Assembly: GCF_002086115.1 (NCBI RefSeq)
Contig: NZ_MVHJ01000038.1
Coordinates: 1-41,699 of the forward strand
Direction: 5' to 3'
DNA: 41,699 nt
Source: Mycolicibacterium bacteremicum
GTDB taxonomy: Bacteria; Actinomycetota; Actinomycetes; Mycobacteriales; Mycobacteriaceae
The notes beneath the pieces were generated by a model, which did no database searches, had not been told where the DNA came from, and saw only the letters and a list, made by a program, of their open reading frames with translations. Position numbers and translations under genes: made by a program. Position 1 is the stretch's first letter. Every line of letters starts with the position of its first letter. This document shows, in pieces, positions 6,901 through 15,132 of the stretch.

Positions 6901-8220
6901 GTGCGTGTCGTCCCCGAAACGTCCGGTCTGACGGACGCCCGTCGCGTCGCGGTCCTGTCGGTACACACCTCGCCGCTCTCGCAACCCGGTACCGGTGACG
7001 CCGGCGGGATGAACGTCTACGTCCTGCAGACCGCGCTGGAACTCGCGCGTCGCGGGGTCGAGGTCGAGATCTTCACCCGGGCGACATCCTCGGCCGACGC
7101 CCCGGTGGTGCAGGTGGCGCCCGGGGTGCTGGTACGCAACGTGGTGGCCGGGCCGTTCGAGGGCCTGGACAAGAACGATCTGCCGACCCAGTTGTGTGCA
7201 TTCACCGCCGGCGTGCTGCGCGCCGAGGCCACCCACGAACCGGGGTACTACGACATCGTGCATTCGCACTACTGGCTTTCCGGGCAGGTCGGCTGGCTGG
7301 CCGCCGACCGCTGGGCGGTGCCGCTGGTGCACACCGCGCACACCCTGGCCGCGGTGAAGAACGCCGCCCTCGCCGAGGGTGACGCCCCCGAACCCGCGCT
7401 GCGCTCGGTGGGTGAACAGCAGGTGGTCGACGAGGCCGACCGGTTGATTGTCAACACCGAAATCGAAGCGCAGCAACTGGTTTCGCTGCACCACGCGGAC
7501 CGGCGCAGTATCGACGTGGTATATCCGGGGGTCGACCTGTCGGTGTTCACCCCGGGGTCACGCAGGCAGGCGCGGGCGGCGCTGGGCCTGGACCCGCACG
7601 ACAAGGTGGTGGCCTTCGTCGGGCGCATCCAGCCGCTCAAGGCCCCGGACGTGCTGCTGCGCGCCGCCGCGAAGCTGCCGTCGGTGAAGGTGCTGATCGC
7701 CGGGGGACCGTCGGGCTCGGGGATGGCGACCCCCGACGGGCTTGTTCGACTGGCCGCGGAGTTGGGTATCACCGATCGCGTGACCTTCCTCCCTCCCCAA
7801 TCCCGCGACGAACTGGTGGGCGTCTACCGCGCCGCCGACATCGTCGCCGTCCCCAGTTACAACGAGTCCTTCGGTCTGGTGGCCGTGGAGGCGCAGGCCT
7901 GCGGAACGCCGGTGGTGGCCGCGGAGGTGGGTGGTCTGCCGGTGGCCGTGCGCGACCGGGTGACCGGCGCGCTGGTGGCCGGTCACGACGCCGGCGACTG
8001 GGCCATGGCGCTGGACTCGGTGTTGGCGGCCGACCCGGACACGCTCAGTGCCGCGGCCGTGGCACATGCGGCGACCTTCTCCTGGGCGCACACCGTCGAC
8101 GGTCTGCTCGACAGCTACAGCCATGCGATCACCGACTACCGGGCGCGCCATCCGCGCGCCGAGGTGCCGACGCGGCGCACCGGCCGTCGGTTCGCGCTGC
8201 GCCGCGGGGTGCGGGCATGA
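6901..8220 (+). CDS. mshA: D-inositol-3-phosphate glycosyltransferase MshA
   Basis: MshA transfers GlcNAc from UDP-GlcNAc to 1L-myo-inositol-1-phosphate, the first step of mycothiol synthesis. This GT4 GT-B enzyme of 439 residues shows the N-terminal LSVHTSPLSQPGTGDAGGMN block (residues 19-38), HSHYWLSGQVGWL, VGRIQPLKAPD, GGPSGSG and an EX7E pair at E322/E330. It is cytoplasmic. The GTG start at 6901 is the first in-frame start; five bases upstream (CAGGT, 6882-6886) can pair with ACCTG spanning the start, but this is weak. The stop overlaps the YbjN-like gene by 4 bp (ATGA), and the operon is controlled through the upstream ROK gene and leader. Confidence 0.97.
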   Translation: MRVVPETSGLTDARRVAVLSVHTSPLSQPGTGDAGGMNVYVLQTALELARRGVEVEIFTRATSSADAPVVQVAPGVLVRNVVAGPFEGLDKNDLPTQLCAFTAGVLRAEATHEPGYYDIVHSHYWLSGQVGWLAADRWAVPLVHTAHTLAAVKNAALAEGDAPEPALRSVGEQQVVDEADRLIVNTEIEAQQLVSLHHADRRSIDVVYPGVDLSVFTPGSRRQARAALGLDPHDKVVAFVGRIQPLKAPDVLLRAAAKLPSVKVLIAGGPSGSGMATPDGLVRLAAELGITDRVTFLPPQSRDELVGVYRAADIVAVPSYNESFGLVAVEAQACGTPVVAAEVGGLPVAVRDRVTGALVAGHDAGDWAMALDSVLAADPDTLSAAAVAHAATFSWAHTVDGLLDSYSHAITDYRARHPRAEVPTRRTGRRFALRRGVRA

Positions 8221-8711
8221 GCATCACCGCGATCATCGAGGAGACCCTGGCCGCCAACGACCTCGAATACGCCCACCACAAGGGCGTCAAGGGCGGGCTG
8301 CCGGGGCTGGTGGTGGCGCTGCCGGGCGAGCGCAGGCTCAAGACCAACACGATCCTGAGCGTCGGCGAGCACTCGGTGCGGGTGGAGGCGTTCGTATGCC
8401 GCCGCCCCGACGAGAACTTCGAGGCCGTCTACAAGTTCCTGCTCAAGCGCAACCGCCGGCTCTACGGGGTGGCCTACACGCTGGACAACCTCGGCGACAT
8501 CTATCTCGTGGGTTGGATGGCGAACAGTTCGGTGGATCCCGACGAGATCGACCGGGTGCTCGGGCAGGTGCTCGAAGCCGTCGACAGCGACTTCAACACA
8601 TTGTTGGAGTTGGGCTTTCGCTCCTCCATCCAGAAGGAATGGGAGTGGCGGGTGGCCCGCGGCGAGTCGCTGAAGAATCTCGAGGCCTTCCAGCACCTCA
8701 TCGAGGACTGA
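8217..8711 (+). CDS. YbjN-domain protein, Rv0487-like
   Basis: This 164-residue protein resembles the YbjN fold, related to type III secretion chaperones and usually a small protein-binding alpha/beta domain of unknown role. The start overlaps the mshA stop (ATGA), showing tight translational coupling. No catalytic motif, signal peptide or membrane segment is visible. In this operon it sits between mshA and gpmA, as in M. tuberculosis except that the LysE-type gene Rv0488 is missing here. Function unknown. Confidence 0.82.
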   Translation: MSITAIIEETLAANDLEYAHHKGVKGGLPGLVVALPGERRLKTNTILSVGEHSVRVEAFVCRRPDENFEAVYKFLLKRNRRLYGVAYTLDNLGDIYLVGWMANSSVDPDEIDRVLGQVLEAVDSDFNTLLELGFRSSIQKEWEWRVARGESLKNLEAFQHLIED

Positions 8712-8734
8712 CCGGCCATGGCAAGATTCCAGTC

Positions 8735-9478
8735 ATGCCGACCTTGATCCTGCTGCGCCACGGCGAGAGCGACTGGAACCAGAAGAACCTGTTCACCGGA
8801 TGGGTCGATGTCGACCTGACCGACAAGGGCCGGGCCGAGGCGGTGCGCGGCGGCAAGCTGCTCGCCGAGCAGGGGGTGCTGCCCGACGTGCTCTACACCT
8901 CGCTGATGCGTCGCGCCATCACGACGGCCAACCTGGCGCTCGACGCCGCCGACCGGCACTGGATTCCCGTGCACCGCGACTGGCGGCTCAACGAGCGGCA
9001 CTACGGCGCGTTGCAGGGCCTGGACAAGGCGGCCACCAAGGAGAAGTACGGCGAAGAGCAGTTCATGGCCTGGCGGCGCAGCTATGACACCCCGCCCCCG
9101 CCGATCGAGAAGGGCAGCGAGTTCAGCCAGGACGCCGATCCGCGCTATGCCGACATCCCCGGTGGCGCCCCGCTGACCGAATGCCTCAAGGACGTCGTCG
9201 AACGGTTCGTGCCCTATTTCGAGCAGACCATCGTGCCGGACCTCAAGGCCGGCAAGACCGTGCTGATCGCCGCGCACGGTAACTCGCTGCGGGCACTGGT
9301 CAAATACCTGGACGGGATGTCCGACGCCGACGTGGTCGGCCTGAACATCCCCACCGGGATCCCGTTGCTGTACGAACTGGACGATGACCTCAAGCCCACG
9401 GTCGCCGGCGGCACGTACCTGGACCCGGAGGCGGCGGCCGCCGGGGCTGCGGCCGTGGCGGCCCAGGGCGCCAAATGA
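8735..9478 (+). CDS. gpmA: 2,3-bisphosphoglycerate-dependent phosphoglycerate mutase
   Basis: The enzyme interconverts 3- and 2-phosphoglycerate in glycolysis and gluconeogenesis. Its 247 residues show the phosphohistidine motif LLRHGESDWN with H9, R59 in SLMRRAITT, E87 in LNERHYGALQG and H181 in AAHGNSLRALVKYL, the full histidine-phosphatase catalytic set. The length is normal for a dPGM. ATG at 8735 gives the family start MPTLILLRHGE. It follows the YbjN-like gene after 23 bp and precedes senX3 by 131 bp. It is called gpm1 in M. tuberculosis. Confidence 0.97.
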   Translation: MPTLILLRHGESDWNQKNLFTGWVDVDLTDKGRAEAVRGGKLLAEQGVLPDVLYTSLMRRAITTANLALDAADRHWIPVHRDWRLNERHYGALQGLDKAATKEKYGEEQFMAWRRSYDTPPPPIEKGSEFSQDADPRYADIPGGAPLTECLKDVVERFVPYFEQTIVPDLKAGKTVLIAAHGNSLRALVKYLDGMSDADVVGLNIPTGIPLLYELDDDLKPTVAGGTYLDPEAAAAGAAAVAAQGAK

Positions 9479-9597
9479 GCGCTCGGTGTGCCGCGCGAAG
9501 ATGAGCACCGCGTAAACGGCTGCCGAACACTGGTCTTTGAACGTGTGACTTGTCCCGATTCGGCCGCACGCTGCTGGGATGTCGTTCACCCGATGCG

Positions 9598-9603
9598 TAC
9601 GAT
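9598..9603 (+). promoter_or_regulatory. Extended -10 box for senX3 (leaderless)
   Basis: TGCGTACGAT contains the hexamer TACGAT, ending 7 bases before the GTG of senX3. A GTTCACC segment at 9584-9590 lies near where a phosphate-regulator half-site could be, but one half-site is too little to call an operator. The 131-bp gap after gpmA holds nothing else I can support. Confidence 0.55.
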
Positions 9604-9609
9604 TTTCGC

Positions 9610-10788
9610 GTGAGTGTCGGTTCCGCGCTGCTGTTGGCGGCAGCGCTGGCTCTGCTCGCGCTGGGTATCGGCATCGCCATCGGGATGGTGGCGATGCGTC
9701 GGATCGGTGAACGCCGGACCGAGCGCGACATCGAAGAAGGCGGTGGTATCACCGTCTCCCAGATGCTCTCCCACATCGCCGCGATGTCGCCGATGGGGAT
9801 CGTCGTCGTCGACACCTTCCGGGACGTCGTCTACATGAACGACCAGGCCACCGAGCTGGGCCTGGTGCGGGATCGGTTGCTCGACGACCGTGCCTGGCAG
9901 GCGGTGCAGCGCTGCCTGGCCACCGGGCAGGACGTCGACATCGACCTCTCGGCGCGCAGGCGCAAGAAGGAGGGCCGCTCGGGCCTGGCGGTCCGCGGCC
10001 ACGTGCGTCTGCTGGTCGAGGGGGCGCATCAGTTCGCGGTGGTCTTCGTCGGCGACCAGTCCGAGCAGGCCCGGATGGAGGCGACGCGGCGCGATTTCGT
10101 GGCCAACGTCAGCCATGAGCTCAAGACCCCGGTCGGGGCGATGGGCGTGCTCGCCGAGGCGATGCTGGCCTCCACCGAGGATCCCGACACCGTGCGTCGG
10201 TTCGCGGGAAAGATGATCGTCGAGTCCGAGCGGCTGGCCAACATGGTCGGCGAGCTGATCGAGCTGTCCCGTCTGCAGGGTGCCGAGGCACTGCCGGACC
10301 TGGAGAGCGTCGACGTCGACGGCGTCGTGGCCGAGGCGGTGTCGCGGTACAAGGTGGCGGCCGACAGTGCCCACATCAACATCACCACCGATGCGCCGAC
10401 GGGTTACCGGGTGCTCGGTGACGAGCGGTTGCTGATCACCGCGATCGCGAACCTGGTGTCCAATGCCATCGCCTACTCGCCGGACGGTACGGATGTGTCG
10501 ATCAGCCGGCGCCGGCGCGGTGACGAGATCGAGATCGCGGTCACCGACCGCGGGATCGGTATTGCGCGCGCTGACCAAGAGCGGGTGTTCGAGCGGTTCT
10601 TCCGGGTCGACAAGGCGCGCTCGCGCGCCACCGGCGGCACCGGTCTGGGACTGGCCATCGTCAAGCACGTGGCGGCCAATCACAACGGTTCCATCCGGTT
10701 GTGGAGTCAGCCGGGCACCGGTTCGACGTTCACGCTGTCCATTCCGGCCATACCTGACGGCCATTCGGCCGACGATGAAGATGAGTAA
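9610..10788 (+). CDS. senX3: Sensor histidine kinase SenX3
   Basis: SenX3 senses phosphate limitation, autophosphorylates and passes phosphate to RegX3. The 392 residues have one clear N-terminal membrane segment (about 5-28), a PAS-like region (50-150), HisKA with H169 in VANVSHELKTPVG, and an HATPase_c domain with N box LVSNAIAYSPDG, G1 box DRGIGIA and G2 box GGTGLGLAIVKH. GTG at 9610 gives MSVGSALLLA, matching the M. tuberculosis start, and agrees with the leaderless promoter. regX3 follows after only 18 bp; the MIRU repeats known from this gap in M. tuberculosis are absent. Confidence 0.97.
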   Translation: MSVGSALLLAAALALLALGIGIAIGMVAMRRIGERRTERDIEEGGGITVSQMLSHIAAMSPMGIVVVDTFRDVVYMNDQATELGLVRDRLLDDRAWQAVQRCLATGQDVDIDLSARRRKKEGRSGLAVRGHVRLLVEGAHQFAVVFVGDQSEQARMEATRRDFVANVSHELKTPVGAMGVLAEAMLASTEDPDTVRRFAGKMIVESERLANMVGELIELSRLQGAEALPDLESVDVDGVVAEAVSRYKVAADSAHINITTDAPTGYRVLGDERLLITAIANLVSNAIAYSPDGTDVSISRRRRGDEIEIAVTDRGIGIARADQERVFERFFRVDKARSRATGGTGLGLAIVKHVAANHNGSIRLWSQPGTGSTFTLSIPAIPDGHSADDEDE

Positions 10789-10806
10789 GAAAGGCACGGC
10801 ACTCTG

Positions 10807-11493
10807 ATGACCAGTGTGTTGATCGTGGAAGATGAAGAGTCCTTGGCCGATCCGTTGGCATTCCTGTTGCGCAAGGAGGGATTCGAGGCCACCGTGGTGT
10901 CCGACGGGCCGTCGGCGCTGGCCGAATTCGAGCGCGCGGGTGCCGACATCGTGCTGCTGGACCTGATGCTGCCGGGGATGAGCGGCACCGATGTCTGCAA
11001 GCAACTGCGGTCACGCTCCAGCGTCCCGGTCATCATGGTCACCGCGCGCGACAGCGAGATCGACAAGGTGGTCGGCCTCGAGCTGGGCGCCGATGACTAC
11101 GTCACCAAGCCCTATTCGGCCCGCGAGCTGATCGCCCGGATCCGCGCGGTGCTGCGCCGCGGCGCCGACAGCGACGAGGTCGGCATCGCCGACGGTGTGC
11201 TGGAAGCCGGACCGGTACGGATGGACGTCGAGCGCCACGTCGTCAGCGTCAACGGTGAACCCATCACGCTGCCGCTCAAGGAATTCGACCTGCTCGAATA
11301 CCTGATGCGCAACAGCGGCCGGGTGCTCACCCGCGGACAGCTCATCGACCGGGTGTGGGGCGCGGACTATGTCGGTGACACCAAGACCCTCGACGTGCAC
11401 GTGAAGCGGCTGCGCTCGAAGATCGAGTCCGACCCGGCCAGTCCGGTGCACCTGGTGACCGTCCGCGGGCTCGGCTACAAGCTGGAGGGCTGA
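10807..11493 (+). CDS. regX3: Response regulator RegX3
   Basis: RegX3 is an OmpR/PhoB-type response regulator of 228 residues. The receiver domain has the acidic pair in VEDEES, phospho-acceptor D52 in LLDLMLPG and K101 in YVTKPYSA. The C-terminal winged helix carries RVLTRGQLIDRVWG and the KTLDVHVKRLRSKIE recognition region. It controls phosphate uptake and related genes with SenX3. It is cotranscribed with senX3, and the exopolysaccharide island begins just downstream. Confidence 0.97.
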   Translation: MTSVLIVEDEESLADPLAFLLRKEGFEATVVSDGPSALAEFERAGADIVLLDLMLPGMSGTDVCKQLRSRSSVPVIMVTARDSEIDKVVGLELGADDYVTKPYSARELIARIRAVLRRGADSDEVGIADGVLEAGPVRMDVERHVVSVNGEPITLPLKEFDLLEYLMRNSGRVLTRGQLIDRVWGADYVGDTKTLDVHVKRLRSKIESDPASPVHLVTVRGLGYKLEG

Positions 11494-11521
11494 CGACACC
11501 GCGTTGAATCGGTCACACCCG

Positions 11522-11537
11522 GATTGCTGGCGCAATC
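11522..11537 (+). terminator. Hairpin downstream of regX3
   Basis: GATTGC and GCAATC form a perfect 6-bp stem around a TGGC loop, 28 bp after the regX3 stop. There is no U-tract, as is usual for candidate mycobacterial terminators. It may separate the senX3-regX3 unit from the polysaccharide island. Confidence 0.4.
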
Positions 11538-11635
11538 GCCCAGATACGGCTTGGCTATCTCTCTACTGGGCATTTAATGCTGATAATTAGCGAAAATGTT
11601 CCTGAGAGAGGATTCAGGCAAACATCGGCGAATTT

Positions 11636-11643
11636 GCTTTGCT
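11636..11643 (-). promoter_or_regulatory. AGCAAAGC octamer before the Wzz-like gene
   Basis: The octamer AGCAAAGC on the minus strand (GCTTTGCT on plus) lies about 13 bp upstream of the -10 box of the Wzz-like gene, in an AT-rich patch (11571-11645). The same octamer occurs upstream of two other island genes (21216-21223 and 23923-23930). A regulator site is inferred from this recurrence only. Confidence 0.35.
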
Positions 11644-11655
11644 CGACCCCGGCCG

Positions 11656-11686
11656 TACTATGAGTCCGAACTGGACAACAGGGGAG
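11656..11686 (+). promoter_or_regulatory. Promoter (-10 TACTAT) and RBS (AGGGGAG) of the Wzz-like gene
   Basis: TACTAT at 11656-11661 is a good -10 box, and AGGGGAG at 11680-11686 is a strong Shine-Dalgarno sequence five bases before ATG 11692. The ribosome site decides the start against longer in-frame readings that begin near 11596. A second -10-like GATAAT lies at 11582-11587. Confidence 0.55.
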
Positions 11687-11691
11687 TCGAA

Positions 11692-12951
11692 ATGCAGAAG
11701 CGGTTGCGGGCCACATTCTTCGGATTGTTGACTCCGATCTGGCCGGTGACCATCGTGGGCATTCTCATCGGAGTCGTCATCGGTACGGTGGCGGCGCTGT
11801 CGGTCAGCACCGATGCCGCGACGGCCACCACGCAGATCCGCATCGACCCGCCGGTCGACCCCAACCAGATCATCACCAGCAGCCCCATGCCCGCGGACAC
11901 CCTGCAGGGCTACCTGTCCGGCGAGGTCGCCTACCTGTCCTCCACCGGATTCTCCGATGCTGTCGGCAGCGAGCTCGGCGCCGACGAGCCGCCGGCGCTG
12001 ACGGCCACCCAGCAGGGCCAGACCTCGATCATCGCCATTTCGGCCACCGCACCCGACACCGCCGCCGCGCAGGCCACGGTGGATGCGGCGCTGAAGGTGT
12101 ACAGCGGTCATGTCTACGACGTCAACAAGGTGCGCGTGCAGTCGGCGCTGGACGCCGTGAACGGAGCCGTGGTGCGCTTGCGTGAGCAGGCCGTGGCCGA
12201 TGCCGCCCGGCTCGGTGCGCCATTCGACGAGGTCGTCTTCAACGACCGCACACGGGAACTCGACGGCAAGCGGGTGTCGCTGGAGTCGCAGATCGACCGC
12301 GCGCCGGCCATCCAGCCGGTGGAATCGACGGTCGAGGAATCGGCCGCGGGCGCGAGCACCCGCCTGCTCGGTGGCATCGGCGGGGCGCTGCTGGGTGGGC
12401 TGCTCGCCCTCGGCGGCGCGCTGGCCTGGCGCAGCCGCTCCGGTGTGGTGTCCTCGGTGGCCCAGCTGCAGCGCGAGATCGAGCCGATCCCGGTGATCGC
12501 ACCGGTGGTGAAGCTCGGAAGGTCGCGCCGCTCACTGGAATTGGCCCGCGCGTTGTACAGCCAGCTGCCCCAGCCCCGCGTCGGGGTCATCCTGGTGGTC
12601 GGCGCCTCCGACGGCTCGGGTACCGCCGAGGTGGCGCGGCTGCTGTCCTGCGCGGCCGGCGAACACGTCAACGCGACGTCCATCAGTGTGGCCGACTTGA
12701 GCGGCAAGAACACCGTCGCGGTCAACGAAATGCTCGACGCGGTGGACACCGGCGACGGGCTGAGCAGCGTCATCGTCGACGGCGGATCACTGACCGGGTC
12801 GTCGCAGGTGATCGATGTCGCAGAACGCGCCGATCAGGTGCTGATCGTGGCGCGGCTGGCCCACGACACGTTGACCGAGGTCGGTGTCGCCATCAATCTC
12901 AGCGATGTGCCCGCCGCCGTGGTGTGCACCCGCGGCGGAATCCTGGGCTGA
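11692..12951 (+). CDS. Wzz/YveK-like polysaccharide chain-length protein with degenerate BY-kinase domain
   Basis: This 419-residue inner-membrane protein has two membrane segments (about 17-38 and 225-247) flanking an extracytoplasmic region rich in Ala and Asp. That is the Wzz/YveK topology of polysaccharide co-polymerases, which set chain length together with Wzy. A cytoplasmic domain (about 290-419) looks like the P-loop domain of bacterial tyrosine kinases. Its Walker A, GASDGSGTA at 304-312, lacks the essential Lys, having Thr in that place. D363 in VIVDGGS resembles the second Walker motif, and no C-terminal Tyr cluster is present. It is probably a non-catalytic partner. It is the only plus-strand structural gene of the island besides the carrier ligase, and has its own promoter. 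Confidence 0.8.
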   Translation: MQKRLRATFFGLLTPIWPVTIVGILIGVVIGTVAALSVSTDAATATTQIRIDPPVDPNQIITSSPMPADTLQGYLSGEVAYLSSTGFSDAVGSELGADEPPALTATQQGQTSIIAISATAPDTAAAQATVDAALKVYSGHVYDVNKVRVQSALDAVNGAVVRLREQAVADAARLGAPFDEVVFNDRTRELDGKRVSLESQIDRAPAIQPVESTVEESAAGASTRLLGGIGGALLGGLLALGGALAWRSRSGVVSSVAQLQREIEPIPVIAPVVKLGRSRRSLELARALYSQLPQPRVGVILVVGASDGSGTAEVARLLSCAAGEHVNATSISVADLSGKNTVAVNEMLDAVDTGDGLSSVIVDGGSLTGSSQVIDVAERADQVLIVARLAHDTLTEVGVAINLSDVPAAVVCTRGGILG

Positions 12952-13020
12952 CGCACAGCGACAGCAGACGCCCGTTGTGGTTGCACCGGCGGCGATGCCG
13001 ACCGGCCCGCTGCGCCGAAA

Positions 13021-14064
13021 CTAGGTCAGCTGCAGGGATGCCAGGATCGTGCGCGCCGACTCGTCCCACGAGTAGCGCTTCGCGTTGACGGTGCCGCGCT
13101 GACGCAGATCGTCGGCAAGTCCACTCTCCGAATCCAGCCGGTCGAGCTCGGCCAGTAGCGAGGACGTGTCGTCCGGATCGAAGAACAACGCTGCGTCACC
13201 GGCGATCTCGGGCAGCGACGCGGCGTGCGAGATCACCACCGGGCAACCCATCGACTGAGCCTCCAGGGGAGGCAGGCCGAAACCCTCGTACTTGGACGGG
13301 AAGATCAGCGCGTTCGCGTTCTGGTACAGCCACGCCAGCTCGGCATCGGTGAGGTGTCCGGCGACGAACGCGTTGCCGGTCAGCTCCGACGCTGCCGAGA
13401 ATACCGCGCGGTTACCGGACGCGCCCACCACGATCACCTTGCGGCCCGACTCGGCGACGGCGTGTACCGGAGCCACCAGGTTCTTGTGCACCGCAAGCGT
13501 TCCCACCACGAGGTAGAACTGCTCGTCGATACCGTCGATGTCGGGACGCACCGGCTCCAGACCGGTCAGGGCGTCGGCCGCGCAGCCGGCGACCACGAAC
13601 CGGTCCTCCGGGATACCCAGCACGTCGTCCAATTCGCTTGCACTGAAATGCGATACCGTCACCAGCCGCTTCGCCAGCCGCCCCAACAGGTAGTAGACCA
13701 CCAGATAGGACCGGGCGAACGACTTGGTGAACGTCTGCGGGTACCGGAACGGCGTCGCATCGTGCATCGTCACCAGCTGGCGTCGCTTGAGCAGCGGTGC
13801 CGGCCCGGCGAAATTCATCAGCAACTTCCCGGCGGTCGCTGCGGGCAGGTAGACCTGTTCGAACAGCTGACCTTTGACCGGTGCCTGCCGGATCAGCGCG
13901 CGCGGATGCTCCAGGTACAGCGGGACATCGGTGCCGGACGGGACATGGATCACCAGATCCACGGTGTCGGTGGCCAGGATCGCCCGCACGATCTCGGTGG
14001 CATAGCGCTGTGTCCCGGTGAGACGCTGCGCCAGCCACTTGCCGTTGACATGAACCTTGGTCAT
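13021..14064 (-). CDS. GT4-family glycosyltransferase (GT-B)
   Basis: This 347-residue retaining glycosyltransferase has the GT4 pattern: VVGTLAVHKN start of the C-terminal Rossmann domain (about 187), and SKYEGFGLPPLEAQSMGCPVV with the EX7E pair E260/E268. The N-terminal GTQRYATEIVRA resembles mannosyl/rhamnosyltransferases of O-antigen clusters, but donor and acceptor cannot be assigned. It should work at the cytoplasmic face on the polyprenyl-linked repeat unit. It is the last gene of the seven-gene minus-strand operon; its ATG shares one base with the stop of the preceding gene. It ends convergently with the Wzz-like gene 70 bp away. Confidence 0.9.
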   Translation of the reverse strand: MTKVHVNGKWLAQRLTGTQRYATEIVRAILATDTVDLVIHVPSGTDVPLYLEHPRALIRQAPVKGQLFEQVYLPAATAGKLLMNFAGPAPLLKRRQLVTMHDATPFRYPQTFTKSFARSYLVVYYLLGRLAKRLVTVSHFSASELDDVLGIPEDRFVVAGCAADALTGLEPVRPDIDGIDEQFYLVVGTLAVHKNLVAPVHAVAESGRKVIVVGASGNRAVFSAASELTGNAFVAGHLTDAELAWLYQNANALIFPSKYEGFGLPPLEAQSMGCPVVISHAASLPEIAGDAALFFDPDDTSSLLAELDRLDSESGLADDLRQRGTVNAKRYSWDESARTILASLQLT

Positions 14065-15131
14065 CACTGTGCTCCGTTCAGGGGGCCGTACAGGTCGAGC
14101 AACGCCACCCGCTGGCCGGCGTCGGTGTTGTCGGCCAGCGCCTCCTGGGTGCGCCGGCGTAGTTTGTCCAGGGCGTCGCCCTGTCGCAATTGGGTTACCG
14201 CCGAGGCGAAGTCGGCGGGCTCGTCGATGGTGATCGGCAGATCCACACCCAGCAGATAGGGCCGCCGCCGGGAGACCACCGGCAGCCCCATCCCGGCGGC
14301 CTCCATGATGGAGATCGGGAACCCCTCCCACCCGGCGGTGTGCAGGTACAGATCCGCCGACGCCATGGCGCGCAGGGCCTCGGTACGCGGCAGCCAGCCG
14401 GTGACCTGAACTCCGCACGCGCGCAACGTGTCCACGTACTGGTCGTCACCACCACCGACCCAGAGCGCCTCGATATCGGGGTGCTGAGCGCGCGCGGCGG
14501 CGAACGCCTCGGCGAAGAACACCGGATCCTTCTGCGGCCCGAGCCTGCCGTTGCCGACGATGCGCAGCGGACGGTCCACGTCGGCGCTGCCCAGTCCGGA
14601 CAGTCCCGGCGGTGTCACGTTCGGCACGCTGTGCACCCGGGGCGCACTGGCCGGCCAGCGGGACAGCTCGGCCTCGCGCGGTGAGCAGGCCCCGTAGGCG
14701 GTGGTGTTGAACGACAGCAGCCATTCCACCGCACGGAAGACATGCCGGGCCGGCCGGCTCAGGTCGAGCCGCTCGAAGGCGTAGCAGTGCGGGGTGTAGA
14801 CCAGCGGCATCGCCGGCGAACGGCGCACCGCGGCACGCACATACGCGCCGGCCTTGCTGGAGTGGGCATGCACGATCACCGGTCCGGCGGACCGGTCGCG
14901 CACGCCGCGCAGATGGCTGCGCACGAAGCGCACCCGGGCCAGCGTGCCCGCCGGCATCGCGGTGGCCGAGGTGAACTGCTGCAGCTCCCGCGGGTCCACC
15001 AGTGCCTCCGGTCGCAACGTGTACACCAGGTGATGCTCGGCTTCGGGATAGTTGCGCACGAAATCGCCGATCGCCGAAGCGGTCCCGCTGGCGAACGACT
15101 CGGTCACGTGCACGATCATGGTTGTGGTCAT
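14064..15131 (-). CDS. GT4-family glycosyltransferase (GT-B)
   Basis: This 355-residue protein is a second GT4 enzyme. An N-terminal acceptor domain contains VIVHAHSSKAGAYVRAA (about 85-101). The nucleotide-sugar domain has RIVGNGRLGPQKDP and AGWEGFPISIMEAAGMGLPVV with EX7E at E269/E277. It likely adds one sugar to the lipid-linked repeat unit in the cytoplasm. I chose ATG at 15131, three bases past the stop of the beta-helix gene, over a longer start at 15155 that would overlap it. The specific sugar is unknown. Confidence 0.9.
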   Translation of the reverse strand: MTTTMIVHVTESFASGTASAIGDFVRNYPEAEHHLVYTLRPEALVDPRELQQFTSATAMPAGTLARVRFVRSHLRGVRDRSAGPVIVHAHSSKAGAYVRAAVRRSPAMPLVYTPHCYAFERLDLSRPARHVFRAVEWLLSFNTTAYGACSPREAELSRWPASAPRVHSVPNVTPPGLSGLGSADVDRPLRIVGNGRLGPQKDPVFFAEAFAAARAQHPDIEALWVGGGDDQYVDTLRACGVQVTGWLPRTEALRAMASADLYLHTAGWEGFPISIMEAAGMGLPVVSRRRPYLLGVDLPITIDEPADFASAVTQLRQGDALDKLRRRTQEALADNTDAGQRVALLDLYGPLNGAQ

Positions 15132-15132
15132 G

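Noticed and set aside
6893..6931. Twelve-codon ATG ORF overlapping the mshA start, with one Cys codon
   Set aside because: No promoter box at leaderless distance and only one Cys; not enough to propose a second leader peptide.
9584..9590. GTTCACC as a RegX3 operator before senX3
   Set aside because: A single half-site; no second properly spaced copy is visible, so autoregulation was not annotated from it.
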